Source: Flavobacteriaceae bacterium
GTDB lineage: Bacteria > Bacteroidota > Bacteroidia > Flavobacteriales > Flavobacteriaceae
Direction of reading: 5' to 3'
DNA: 56,436 nt
NCBI GenBank assembly: GCA_019634365.1
Contig: JAHQVM010000067.1
Coordinates: 1 to 56,436, forward strand
In this document: piece by piece, positions 1 to 7,350 of the stretch
Layout: each line of letters starts with the position of its first letter
Numbering within the stretch: position 1 is the first letter of the stretch
The notes under the pieces: model-generated
The model's database searches: none
Told to the model about the DNA's origin: nothing
The model's input: only the letters and a program-made list of their open reading frames with translations
Translations under genes and position numbers: made by a program

Positions 1-381
1 GAGTTGGGCAGGGCGTATGGAATACTCGGTGGTAGAACCAATGCATTCTAGCAATCTGTCATTTACTTTGAAGCGAAAGGAATCATTCTCTGATGTATTT
101 GGGATCAATTTTTTGCTCAACAACAATGCCTCTGTGGCTTCTTTATTATTGTCCTCAAAATACAGTAGGGATCCTAAATAGTAATTGTATTGTGCTTTTT
201 GTATTGTCGATAACTCTGTGGTGTCAATAATACTTAATGCACTATTGAGACTGGATAGGTCCCTGCGATCTGTTAAGGAATCCAATGGAGAAAAGAGAGT
301 TTCTTGGGAATGACAAATTCCAATAATGAATAAAAACATTATTGGAATTGTCTTAAAGAAACAATGTAAAACTCTTTTCAA
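1..381 (-). CDS. Partial exported TPR-like protein (N-terminus only)
   Basis: The reading frame is open from 381 to the window edge, so the C-terminus is missing; 127 codons are visible. A TTG at 381 gives a basic start (MKRVLHCFFK) and a hydrophobic stretch ending in ICHSQ near residue 26, which looks like a signal peptide; an ATG at 339 is the alternative but would lose the basic residues. Residues about 63-92 (AQYNYYLGSLLYFEDN and following) have the small/large residue spacing of a TPR helix pair. It starts 12 bp after the upstream gene ends, so it is the third gene of the protease operon. Function is unknown. Start and TPR assignment are inference; that it is coding is fairly safe from the operon spacing and composition. 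Confidence 0.6.
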   Translation of the reverse strand, partial: MKRVLHCFFKTIPIMFLFIIGICHSQETLFSPLDSLTDRRDLSSLNSALSIIDTTELSTIQKAQYNYYLGSLLYFEDNNKEATEALLLSKKLIPNTSENDSFRFKVNDRLLECIGSTTEYSIRPAQL

Positions 382-393
382 GTTAGAAAGATA

Positions 394-870
394 TTAAGTT
401 TTAATAATGATTCCTCCATTATTGGTATCGGGAATACCCCCGTCATCGCCTAGTTGAGGTGAATTCTCCCAAATTTGCTGGTATTTTGCTTGGGTCATTT
501 GGTTTTCTGGAATCGCTAATTCCGATAGGGTGTAACGTACCGTCACCCGTCGCATTTCCTCATTGCTGTTTAGGTCAATTTCAAATTCTTCCAGCAATTG
601 ATCATCAGGGTTAGCCGTTGAATCCAATTCTTGAATGACCAATACTAGATGGTATTTAACCCCACTGTCAAAACTGGACGAATCAATCTTTTTAGCATAA
701 AGCATTTGGTAAACATTCCCATTGTCACTTGTAATGAAGTCGAATGTCATTTTTTCAATGGGAGATCTCCTGTTTCTCCATTTTGTAAATGCTACCTCAA
801 TTTCGTAGTCATCGTTGTTAGCAAATGTAATAGGTCTACGATCATTGTCTTGTAAGTTGTAATCTGCCAT
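394..870 (-). CDS. Unknown soluble acidic protein in S1-protease operon
   Basis: A 158-residue protein I do not recognise. It has no signal peptide, no membrane segment and no cysteine. The body alternates charged and beta-forming stretches (for example VKYHLVLVIQEL, residues 71-82), suggesting a small beta-rich domain, and the last 20 residues are rich in Gly, Asp and Asn. It begins 14 bp after the protease gene stops and is followed 12 bp later by a TPR-like gene, so the three genes are almost certainly co-transcribed. Position suggests a partner, substrate or inhibitor of the protease, but nothing in the sequence proves this. Confidence 0.75.
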   Translation of the reverse strand: MADYNLQDNDRRPITFANNDDYEIEVAFTKWRNRRSPIEKMTFDFITSDNGNVYQMLYAKKIDSSSFDSGVKYHLVLVIQELDSTANPDDQLLEEFEIDLNSNEEMRRVTVRYTLSELAIPENQMTQAKYQQIWENSPQLGDDGGIPDTNNGGIIIKT

Positions 871-884
871 AATAATTGTATTTG

Positions 885-2012
885 TTAGAAAATAAACTGT
901 TCAAATTTAGGAGGGTACATGCCTTCGTCTCCTTGGATCATTATCCGGTCCAGCACGTTGGTAATTTTGTTATGAAATGTCCTTCCCGATTTCTTGGAGA
1001 GATTTCCAGCGATATATCTGGGTTTGCCATCGAAATTTATATCTGCAAAGGTGAGTCCTGCGACCATTTCATTCGCAATTAAGAGGGATCCTGAATCTCC
1101 TTCGTCGGCAACATTATTAGTCATAATCTGATCTCTAAAAACAATTTTTCGAGGCAAGTCATTGATCCTATGAAAAGGATTGTCCAACCGAATCGCTGCG
1201 TGTTCGGAGAGAATATCACCATGGGTTATTCTTGTTGACCTACCAATTTTGGTACATAGATCACCAACACTATATTTACTTATGTTTTTAGGGTCTAGTT
1301 TGTCTGTGTAGTTGAACAACCCGCTTGTGTGCTGCACACCCTCATCCAGCTTCAATATGGCTGCATCTACAAATGGATCCATATCCTTCCAGACTGTTTC
1401 CCCAATGGTTTCTTCGTTTTGAATTCTGTAATTAAGTGCTTTGCCATCGTGGCGGGAGGGTTGGTACACCTTTTGGTGATCGGCCGTAATTAGAATATCC
1501 GGTCGTTCCCTATTCGATAGATAGGATGATAAAACATGCATATTCGAAATCCCATAAATATTTGGGTCTTCTTTAAATTTTAACAATCCTCCGAGGGTTC
1601 CCGACTTGAAAACCGAAACTTCTTCACAGATGCTGGTACCGCCCTTTATAGGTCGTATGCGTTCCTTTAATTCGTTCGATTCGTTTAAAAATCGCCCTAC
1701 ATTATTATCTGTTCTTTTTGGGTTTAAATCTTTAAAGTTTTCAAATAGTGTGTTTATGATCTGCTCATCGAATTGAGTTAATTGCGGAGGTTCTGGAATT
1801 CCTTTGGTACGTATTTCGTATTGGTATTGATCTATAATGTCCTTTTTGGTAAATACGCCTATCTTTCTAGTGAAATCTCCATATTCCACTCCAAACCCTC
1901 CTTCAACATTGGGAACTTTTACCACAGCCGAATAGCTAATGGGAGAGAATTCGATCAACTCCATCAATTTGATGTGGGATTCATAAATATCGAATGCTGC
2001 ATCAAAAGTCAT
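885..2012 (-). CDS. Trypsin-like (chymotrypsin-fold) serine protease, cytoplasmic
   Basis: A 375-residue protein with the order of catalytic residues of the chymotrypsin/trypsin clan: His159 in GISNMHVL, Asp216 in VDAAILKL and Ser307 in DEGDSGSLL. The stretch CTKIGRSTRITHGDI (253-267) matches the conserved G-x-T-G-x-T-x-G strand of bacterial trypsin-like domains. There is no signal peptide, so it probably acts inside the cell, unlike DegP-type proteases, and no PDZ domain is visible. Residues 1-130 form an unassigned N-terminal region. It leads a three-gene operon with an unknown protein and a TPR-like protein. An inverted repeat lies 74 bp upstream. Catalytic assignment is from motif reading; substrate is unknown. 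Confidence 0.8.
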   Translation of the reverse strand: MTFDAAFDIYESHIKLMELIEFSPISYSAVVKVPNVEGGFGVEYGDFTRKIGVFTKKDIIDQYQYEIRTKGIPEPPQLTQFDEQIINTLFENFKDLNPKRTDNNVGRFLNESNELKERIRPIKGGTSICEEVSVFKSGTLGGLLKFKEDPNIYGISNMHVLSSYLSNRERPDILITADHQKVYQPSRHDGKALNYRIQNEETIGETVWKDMDPFVDAAILKLDEGVQHTSGLFNYTDKLDPKNISKYSVGDLCTKIGRSTRITHGDILSEHAAIRLDNPFHRINDLPRKIVFRDQIMTNNVADEGDSGSLLIANEMVAGLTFADINFDGKPRYIAGNLSKKSGRTFHNKITNVLDRIMIQGDEGMYPPKFEQFIF

Positions 2013-2085
2013 TTTGGTCGATTAAATGGTTCATAATTGAGATTAGTTAATGGTACAATAGTAGGGAACAAATGGGCCACTCAAC

Positions 2086-2103
2086 ATACCCGCTACCGGG
2101 TAT
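2086..2103. promoter_or_regulatory. Putative operator ATACCC-N6-GGGTAT, copy 1
   Basis: The sequence ATACCC GCTACC GGGTAT is an inverted repeat with 7-bp arms (ATACCCG/CGGGTAT). It lies upstream of the minus-strand protease gene. A second ATACCC-N6-GGGTAT is at 2478-2495. On the minus strand each copy is followed, after exactly 25 bp, by TATTG (plus-strand CAATA at 2056-2060 here). This shared geometry suggests binding of one dimeric regulator near a -7 element. Confidence 0.5.
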
Positions 2104-2152
2104 ATTTGGGCAAATTGGGATCATTGGGAATGTATTTGGTGCGTTGATTTGA

Positions 2153-2443
2153 TTATCCAATGGGATTAAATAAATACACGATCACAAAAACAGCTAATGC
2201 GCCCCCTGCCTTAATGAGTGGGGCATTCCGACTTTCCGATTTGGTTTCGAGTTCAACGAAACCCGGTAAGGCAATACTAATACACGCCGCGGCCAGCGCC
2301 ACGATCACACGTATAATTCCCGTTAATTCCTTAAATACCCTATCCACACTATCTAAGTGAAAAAAACATAGGGTCATAACAAAGACGCCGAGAACGACCA
2401 TAATAATGTTGGGAATGATTTCTTTAGCTGGTTTTAGACTCAT
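2153..2443 (-). CDS. Small three-helix membrane protein, unknown
   Basis: A 96-residue hydrophobic protein with three predicted membrane helices at about 9-28, 42-61 and 76-93, separated by short charged loops (DSVDRVFKEL and ETKSESRN). I do not recognise the family. It starts 35 bp downstream of the second copy of the inverted repeat shared with the protease gene, so the two are likely in the same regulon. The start codon sits only four bases after the TATTG element, so the transcript may be nearly leaderless, or the start may be further in. Coding is supported by the membrane-protein pattern and the upstream element rather than by homology. Confidence 0.6.
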   Translation of the reverse strand: MSLKPAKEIIPNIIMVVLGVFVMTLCFFHLDSVDRVFKELTGIIRVIVALAAACISIALPGFVELETKSESRNAPLIKAGGALAVFVIVYLFNPIG

Positions 2444-2477
2444 GGTTCAATATTGGTTAGTAAAACTGCATAATGAC

Positions 2478-2495
2478 ATACCCTTTGTTGGGTAT
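2478..2495. promoter_or_regulatory. Putative operator ATACCC-N6-GGGTAT, copy 2
   Basis: ATACCC TTTGTT GGGTAT, the same arms and spacer length as the element at 2086-2103. It precedes the minus-strand small membrane gene starting at 2443. The TATTG element (plus CAATA 2448-2452) is again exactly 25 bp away. The spacers differ in sequence, as expected for a dimer site rather than a copied segment. Confidence 0.5.
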
Positions 2496-2634
2496 ATAAC
2501 GTACCAAAAAGCAAAAGGAAGAAAATTGCGACTGCGCAATAGGATTAATTTGGGGTTAGCGAGGCATGAAATTAATCGCTTTTTTCAAATAATCCTAATG
2601 TGATTAAAAATGAACTGGTGTTTCCGGAGGAAAA

Positions 2635-2823
2635 TCAATCGACAAAATAGAGCTTGGCTGCCAGAAGTAGTCCCACAAATATGATAAAGCCTACCAAGAC
2701 CCAGACACTGCCTTTGTATTGCTTCTTATGCAGTTTTTTGTCCTTGCGGTAACTAATGACCATGATGGTAATGAAAACAATTACAAAACAAATCGCAAAG
2801 ATTAATTGGCCCGTAGAAAGCAT
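2635..2823 (-). CDS. Small two-helix membrane protein
   Basis: A 62-residue protein starting MLSTGQLIFA. It has two hydrophobic segments (about 6-24 and 39-57) joined by a strongly basic loop RKDKKLHKKQYK (26-37), predicting a hairpin with the loop on the cytoplasmic side. An in-frame ATG 33 bases upstream exists, but that extension (PYFCVHKFIG) breaks the clean N-terminus and contains a possible -7 element (plus CAAAAATA 2843-2850), so the internal start is preferred. Function is unknown; similar short membrane proteins are common in Flavobacteriaceae. Confidence 0.65.
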   Translation of the reverse strand: MLSTGQLIFAICFVIVFITIMVISYRKDKKLHKKQYKGSVWVLVGFIIFVGLLLAAKLYFVD

Positions 2824-2935
2824 ACCTATGAATTTATGAACACAAAAATACGGCATCTAGTTGAAAAGTTTCTGACTTGGACTGTATTTTCAATATCCTT
2901 TGTTTCTATTTTTAAATCATTGTAAAAGCATACCT

Positions 2936-3322
2936 ATGAAAGATAAGATCTCCTGTGTACACGAATTCCATGCAGCCTTTGGATTGGGCATTGAAGAAAG
3001 ACCGACAGCCAACTTAGGCACTGCCAAGAATAAACTTAGATTTAATTTGATGAAGGAAGAAAACGAAGAATATCTTGAAGCAGCCAATGAGGGCGATTTG
3101 GTTGAAGTGGCCGATGCTTTGGGAGATATGCTTTATATCCTCTGCGGAACCATCATAGAGCACGGAATGCAACATAAAATTGAGGAAGTCTTCAACGAAA
3201 TTCAGCGCAGTAATATGAGCAAGTTGGGTGCCGATGGGAAACCCATCTATCGGGAAGATGGAAAGGTGTTGAAAGGCCCAAATTACTTCAAACCCAACAT
3301 ACAGGCAATTTTAGAAAATTAA
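2936..3322 (+). CDS. MazG-like nucleoside triphosphate pyrophosphohydrolase
   Basis: A 128-residue all-alpha NTP pyrophosphohydrolase of the MazG/PRA-PH type. The metal-binding helices are visible as KEENEEYLEA (40-49, an EExxE-type motif) and EVADALGDMLYI (57-68, ExxDxxxD). The tail SNMSKLGADGKPI followed by YREDGKVLKGPNYF is typical of the short phosphoribosyl-ATP pyrophosphatase-like subgroup. Family enzymes release pyrophosphate from (often non-canonical) nucleoside triphosphates; which substrate applies here cannot be told. An in-frame ATG at 2900 would add 12 unlikely residues, so 2936 is used. It converges with ilvE with only four bases between stops. Confidence 0.85.
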   Translation: MKDKISCVHEFHAAFGLGIEERPTANLGTAKNKLRFNLMKEENEEYLEAANEGDLVEVADALGDMLYILCGTIIEHGMQHKIEEVFNEIQRSNMSKLGADGKPIYREDGKVLKGPNYFKPNIQAILEN

Positions 3323-3326
3323 CGGC

Positions 3327-4397
3327 TTAGCAAACCACGTAGCGCCACTCAAAAGGATCGGCTATCAAATTGTGCTGAATGTGAGTGAGTTCTTTTTTGA
3401 ATCGCTTCGCGAAAGAATCCTTTTGATCCTGAAGACCATATGTCTCATCCTTGTAACTGAAAGCACTAACGGGACTAATGACCGCTGCGGTTCCAGCTCC
3501 AAAAATTTCCTTTAAGCTGCCATTTTTAGCGGCGACAACAATTTCGTCTACGGTAACGCGCCGAACCTCCACATCGATGCCAGCTTTTTCGGCCAATGCG
3601 ATCACACTTTTTCTGGTAATTCCATCCAAAATACGGTCGTTCGTGGGAGCTGTTAGCAAGGTATCATTTACTCTAAAGAAAACATTCATAGTTCCTGCTT
3701 CCTCCAAATACTTGTGCTCATTGGCATCGGTCCAGATCACCTGCTGAAATCCTTTTTCCTTGGCCAAATTCGTTGGGTAGAATTGTGCACCGTAATTTCC
3801 GGCCGCTTTTGCATAACCCACCCCACCATCTGCCGCACGACTGAAATTTTCTGCAATGATCACTTTTACTTCACCTTGATAATACGCTTGCACCGGTGAA
3901 AGGATGATCATGAATTTATAGCGGTTAGAGGGAGAGGCCGAAACACCATTTTGAGTTGCAATCACAAAAGGGCGGATGTAAAGGGAATTACCCAACCCCG
4001 GTTTGATCCATTCCCTGTCCATTTCCAAAAGTTGATGCATGGCATCGAAAAACAGGGCTTCCGGAAATTCTGGGATCGCCATCCTATGGGACGACTTGTT
4101 AATCCGTTTTAGGTTGTCCACAGGGCGAAACATAAAAACCTTTCCTGCGTCGTCTTTATAGGCTTTCATGCCCTCAAACACAGCTTGGCCGTAGTGAAAT
4201 ACCTTGGCCGACGGATATATTTCCAAGGGTCCATACGGTTTTATAGTAGGTTTCTGCCATTCACCATCCACAAAATCACATTCAAACATATGATCCGTAA
4301 AGACACTACCAAATACGAGATTATCGAAATCCACTTCTTGGATTCTGGAGGTAGTTACTTTTTCAACTTGAATGGTGGGGATCGTGGTTAGACTCAT
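3327..4397 (-). CDS. ilvE: Branched-chain amino acid aminotransferase
   Basis: A 356-residue fold-type IV PLP aminotransferase. It transfers the amino group between glutamate and the 2-oxo acids of leucine, isoleucine and valine in the cytoplasm. The PLP lysine is K197 in YAKAAGNYGAQ, and E233 in LEEAGTMNVFF matches the cofactor-N1 glutamate. FHYGQAVFEGMKAY (67-80) and YIRPFVIATQ (140-149) are family hallmarks, and the length fits the eukaryote-type BCAT group. The frame stays open to 4730, but that extension runs back across the divergent lipoprotein gene; MSLTTIPTIQ at 4397 is the expected start. It is monocistronic and convergent with the MazG-like gene. Confidence 0.95.
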   Translation of the reverse strand: MSLTTIPTIQVEKVTTSRIQEVDFDNLVFGSVFTDHMFECDFVDGEWQKPTIKPYGPLEIYPSAKVFHYGQAVFEGMKAYKDDAGKVFMFRPVDNLKRINKSSHRMAIPEFPEALFFDAMHQLLEMDREWIKPGLGNSLYIRPFVIATQNGVSASPSNRYKFMIILSPVQAYYQGEVKVIIAENFSRAADGGVGYAKAAGNYGAQFYPTNLAKEKGFQQVIWTDANEHKYLEEAGTMNVFFRVNDTLLTAPTNDRILDGITRKSVIALAEKAGIDVEVRRVTVDEIVVAAKNGSLKEIFGAGTAAVISPVSAFSYKDETYGLQDQKDSFAKRFKKELTHIQHNLIADPFEWRYVVC

Positions 4398-4500
4398 AAA
4401 ATTAGCTTCTTCGGCAAAATTAGGTAAAATATATGCTATATAAAATGCAAAAAAATCATAAAATTGTGGTATCTTATTAGCTATACAAATTCTGAATAAA

Positions 4501-5022
4501 ATGAAAAAAAACCTTCTATTCCTTTTCGCCTTAACCGTTCTGCTATTTTCATGTAAGTCCAATACCGAAAAGGAAACCGAAACACAGGAAAATACAGAGG
4601 CAGTTGCCGAAATGTATGATGTTAAAGGAGATGATTTTGAAGACAAAGGCCTGAATTCTTCCTCCGATCTATTGGCTGCATATGAAAAAATGAATGTAGG
4701 GGATACTCTGGAAATGAAAGTAAAAGCCAAAGTGAACAGCGTTTGCCAAAAGAAAGGTTGCTGGATGCGTCTTGATCTTGGAGAACAAGAATCCTTTGTA
4801 AGATTTAAGGACTATGGGTTCTTTATGCCCAAAGATTTAGCAGGCAGTGAAGTATTGGTAAATGGATATGCCTTTGTAGAGGAAACCAGTGTGGATGATT
4901 TAAAACACTTCGCGGAGGATGCCGGGAAATCCCAAGAGGAGATTGACGCTATTACCGAACCAGAACTTTCCTATAACTTCCTTTCTACAGGAGTGCTTAT
5001 TCCACAGGAAGAAAGCAACTAA
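4501..5022 (+). CDS. DUF4920 lipoprotein
   Basis: A 173-residue exported lipoprotein. The signal peptide is MKKNLLFLFALTVLLFSC with the lipobox cysteine at 18, followed by an acidic Glu/Thr linker to about residue 38. The body matches the Bacteroidota DUF4920 family, whose hallmark VCQKKGCWM is present with C82 and C87; the pair could form a disulfide or bind metal, but the role is not known. The gene is divergent from ilvE, with about 100 bp between starts. Only four bases separate its stop from the TTG start of mnmD, so the two are likely co-transcribed although no functional link is apparent. Confidence 0.88.
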   Translation: MKKNLLFLFALTVLLFSCKSNTEKETETQENTEAVAEMYDVKGDDFEDKGLNSSSDLLAAYEKMNVGDTLEMKVKAKVNSVCQKKGCWMRLDLGEQESFVRFKDYGFFMPKDLAGSEVLVNGYAFVEETSVDDLKHFAEDAGKSQEEIDAITEPELSYNFLSTGVLIPQEESN

Positions 5023-5026
5023 ACCT

Positions 5027-5704
5027 TTGAAACGGGAATTTCTTACTACGGGTGACGGATCGGTAACCATCCATTTACCCGATTGGAATGAACAATACCA
5101 TTCCAAACATGGCGCCATTAATGAGGCGCTTCATGTTTTTATAGCCATGGGGCTGCATGCTGTTTTAGAACGAAAACCCATGTCTGAGATCCGGATCATG
5201 GAAATTGGCTTTGGAACAGGGCTCAATGCTTATTTAACGCTATTACAATCCAGAAAAATAAAACCGAGGGTACATTACCTGGGCGTAGAAGCGTATCCCG
5301 TTGGCATGGACGAGGTGGAAAAACTCAACTATCCAAAGTTGGTAGGCAATGATGCACAGGCATTTTTGAAATTACATTCCCTTCCCTGGGAAGAAGAAAC
5401 ACCACTCGAACACGGATTCCACCTTCAAAAACGGAAACAATTCTTTGCCGATATAGGAGACAAGCATTCCTATGATCTCATATATTTTGATGCATTTGGA
5501 GCTAGGGTGCAGCCGGAATTGTGGACGGAATCCATTTTTCAAAAAATGTTCGATGCCCTGCTTCCCGAAGGGGTTTTGGTCACCTACGCCGCCAAAGGAA
5601 GTGTAAGAAGGGCCATGCAAGCAGTAGGATTTGAAGTAGAAAGACTGCCCGGTCCGCCAGGTAAAAGGGAGATGTTAAGAGCGACCAAAAGAAGTGCTTC
5701 CTAA
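5027..5704 (+). CDS. mnmD: tRNA U34 methyltransferase MnmD (stand-alone)
   Basis: A 225-residue stand-alone MnmD, the SAM-dependent methyltransferase that completes mnm5(s2)U at the wobble position of certain tRNAs; enterobacteria carry it fused to MnmC. The SAM loop is MEIGFGTGLNA (58-68), the catalytic region YFDAFGARVQPELW (153-166), and the end contains ERLPGPPGKREML (205-217). The start is taken as TTG 5027 because MKREFLTTGDGS and IHLPDWNEQYHSKHGA match the known N-terminus; an ATG at 4919 would add 36 residues overlapping the lipoprotein gene. No MnmC oxidase domain follows, so demodification must be done by another gene or is absent. Confidence 0.92.
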   Translation: MKREFLTTGDGSVTIHLPDWNEQYHSKHGAINEALHVFIAMGLHAVLERKPMSEIRIMEIGFGTGLNAYLTLLQSRKIKPRVHYLGVEAYPVGMDEVEKLNYPKLVGNDAQAFLKLHSLPWEEETPLEHGFHLQKRKQFFADIGDKHSYDLIYFDAFGARVQPELWTESIFQKMFDALLPEGVLVTYAAKGSVRRAMQAVGFEVERLPGPPGKREMLRATKRSAS

Positions 5705-5768
5705 GCCTAATTTTCAGTTAACACACATGGCATTCCCTAAGGCAAGCCGTATCTTTACGTAAAAATTA

Positions 5769-6677
5769 ATGGAAATGAAAATTCTGATAGCAGGAGCGAC
5801 AGGGTTGATTGGTAAAGAATTGGTAAAACACTGCCAAGAAGAAGGAATTCAAGTGCATTACCTTACAACAAATAAGGCCAAACTGAACTCGCTACCCTAT
5901 GGAACCGGTTTTTATTGGAATCCGAACGAAGGTACCATCGATTCTGCAGCGTTTCAGGATGTTTGTGCTATCATTAATTTAGCGGGAGCTTCCGTTTCTA
6001 AAAAATGGACACAGTCGTATAAAGAACGCATAATGGAGAGTCGTTTGGCCACCACACGTCTTTTGCATAACACGTTGGCTACTATCTCGCATCAAGTAAC
6101 GCATTATCTATCCGCCAGTGGAATAAGTGTATACCCTAGCTCCTGGGATAAACTATATAGTGAAGATGAGCCCGCTATCTCCAGTTCTTTTTTAGGAAAG
6201 GTCGTAGAGGCTTGGGAAAAAGAAGCAAACACACTTCAGAATCTGGGGATCATCGTGACCAAAGTTAGAACAGGCATTGTTTTGGATGCTAAAGATGGCG
6301 CACTCCCTAAATTGGTAAAACCCATTAAAATGGGCTTCGGAGCAGCCTTGGGAAGCGGCAAGCAATGGCAATCTTGGATCCACATTGCCGATATGGCGGC
6401 TATTTATCTGTTCTTGATCAAGAAGGGGCTTTCTGGAGTTTACAACGGGGTTTCCCCCAGTCCCAATACGCAACTTAAAATGACTCAACTCATAGCATCT
6501 CAATTGGGCAAGTCGCTGTGGCTTCCTAAAGTGCCTCCATTCGTTTTAAAACTCATGTTGGGTGAAATGAGTGATTTAGTGTTGGAAAGTCAGTTGGTGA
6601 GTGCAGAAAAACTGGAAAACGCTGGATATAGCTTTCAATTCGTGAACCTCGAAAATGCCTTGAACGACTTACTTTAG
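5769..6677 (+). CDS. TIGR01777-type NAD-binding epimerase (SDR39U1-like)
   Basis: A 302-residue extended short-chain dehydrogenase. The dinucleotide loop GATGLIGKEL is at 9-18, and the sequence INLAGASVSKKW (74-85) followed by a late SASGISVYP is diagnostic of the SDR39U1/YfcH group rather than of sugar epimerases. The canonical YxxxK is poorly kept, as in the family. The physiological reaction is not established for any bacterial member. Two ATGs (5769, 5775) are possible; the second gives MKILIAGATG. A -7-like TATCTTTA lies about 20 bp upstream. It ends 129 bp before grpE and is probably its own unit. Confidence 0.9.
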   Translation: MEMKILIAGATGLIGKELVKHCQEEGIQVHYLTTNKAKLNSLPYGTGFYWNPNEGTIDSAAFQDVCAIINLAGASVSKKWTQSYKERIMESRLATTRLLHNTLATISHQVTHYLSASGISVYPSSWDKLYSEDEPAISSSFLGKVVEAWEKEANTLQNLGIIVTKVRTGIVLDAKDGALPKLVKPIKMGFGAALGSGKQWQSWIHIADMAAIYLFLIKKGLSGVYNGVSPSPNTQLKMTQLIASQLGKSLWLPKVPPFVLKLMLGEMSDLVLESQLVSAEKLENAGYSFQFVNLENALNDLL

Positions 6678-6738
6678 CATCATTTCTCCTTAACTTCTCG
6701 ATTTCACCACCGATTTCTGAAAAAAGGGTGGTGACATT

Positions 6739-6772
6739 TTGACATTTTTCATGAATTGGCAGTACTTTTGCA
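6739..6772 (+). promoter_or_regulatory. grpE-dnaJ promoter (TTG-N21-TAnnTTTG, overlapping a sigma-54-like motif)
   Basis: TTG at 6739-6741 and TACTTTTG at 6763-6770 with a 21-bp spacer fit the Flavobacterium housekeeping promoter. The same bases also read TTGGCAGTACTTTTGCA (6756-6772), in which GG and GC are 10 bp apart and 12 of 14 defined positions of the sigma-54 -24/-12 consensus are kept. Confidence 0.65.
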
Positions 6773-6806
6773 CCCTCAGAATGAAAATTAAAAGAGTGAC
6801 TCATCC

Positions 6807-7349
6807 ATGAGCAAAAAAGATAAAGCCCAAGATACGGTACAGGAAGAAGTAGTCGTTGAAGACAAAAAAACATCCAAAGCCAAGTCCAAGAAGGAAAAAA
6901 AAGATCCCTTAAAAGAGCTTCAGTCCGAATTGGATCAGGAAAAGGATCGATACCTGCGATTGTTTGCAGAATTCGAAAATTACAAGAAGCGAACAGGTAA
7001 GGAACGCATAGAGCTATTTAAAACGGCCAGTAATGATGTAATGGTTGCACTACTTCCGGTATTGGACGATTTTGATCGTGCCATGAAGGAAATTGAAAAG
7101 ACCGATGATGAAAACCTTAAGGGTATGGGACTCATCAGCAATAAATTGAAGGAAGCCTTAAAGCAAAAAGGACTGGAGGTTACCGATACCAAGGTAGGCG
7201 AAACCTTTAATGCAGACCTACATGAAGCCATCACCCAAATCCCAGCACCCAGTGATGACCTAAAAGGGAAAATCATTGACGTGATTGAAAAAGGGTACAC
7301 CTTGGGCGAAAAGATAATCCGCTATCCTAAGGTAGTGATAGGACAATAG
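6807..7349 (+). CDS. grpE: GrpE nucleotide exchange factor
   Basis: A 180-residue GrpE, the dimeric factor that releases ADP from DnaK during protein folding. Residues 1-33 are a charged, Lys/Glu-rich disordered tail, residues about 34-75 form the long coiled-coil helix ([20 protein letters not shown]), and the C-terminal beta domain ends with the signature [17 protein letters not shown] (163-179). Length is normal. It is followed after one base by dnaJ, the usual Bacteroidota arrangement with dnaK elsewhere. A good promoter precedes it at 6739-6770; no CIRCE-type inverted repeat is seen. Confidence 0.96.
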   Translation: MSKKDKAQDTVQEEVVVEDKKTSKAKSKKEKKDPLKELQSELDQEKDRYLRLFAEFENYKKRTGKERIELFKTASNDVMVALLPVLDDFDRAMKEIEKTDDENLKGMGLISNKLKEALKQKGLEVTDTKVGETFNADLHEAITQIPAPSDDLKGKIIDVIEKGYTLGEKIIRYPKVVIGQ

Positions 7350-7350
7350 T

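Noticed and set aside
4398-4730. N-terminal extension of ilvE by 111 codons
   Set aside because: It runs over the divergent lipoprotein gene and the shared promoter interval, and MSLTTIPTIQ at 4397 matches normal BCAT length.
4919-5026. ATG start of mnmD at 4919
   Set aside because: It adds 36 residues inside the lipoprotein gene; known MnmD proteins begin at the TTG 5027 position (MKREFLTTGDGS).
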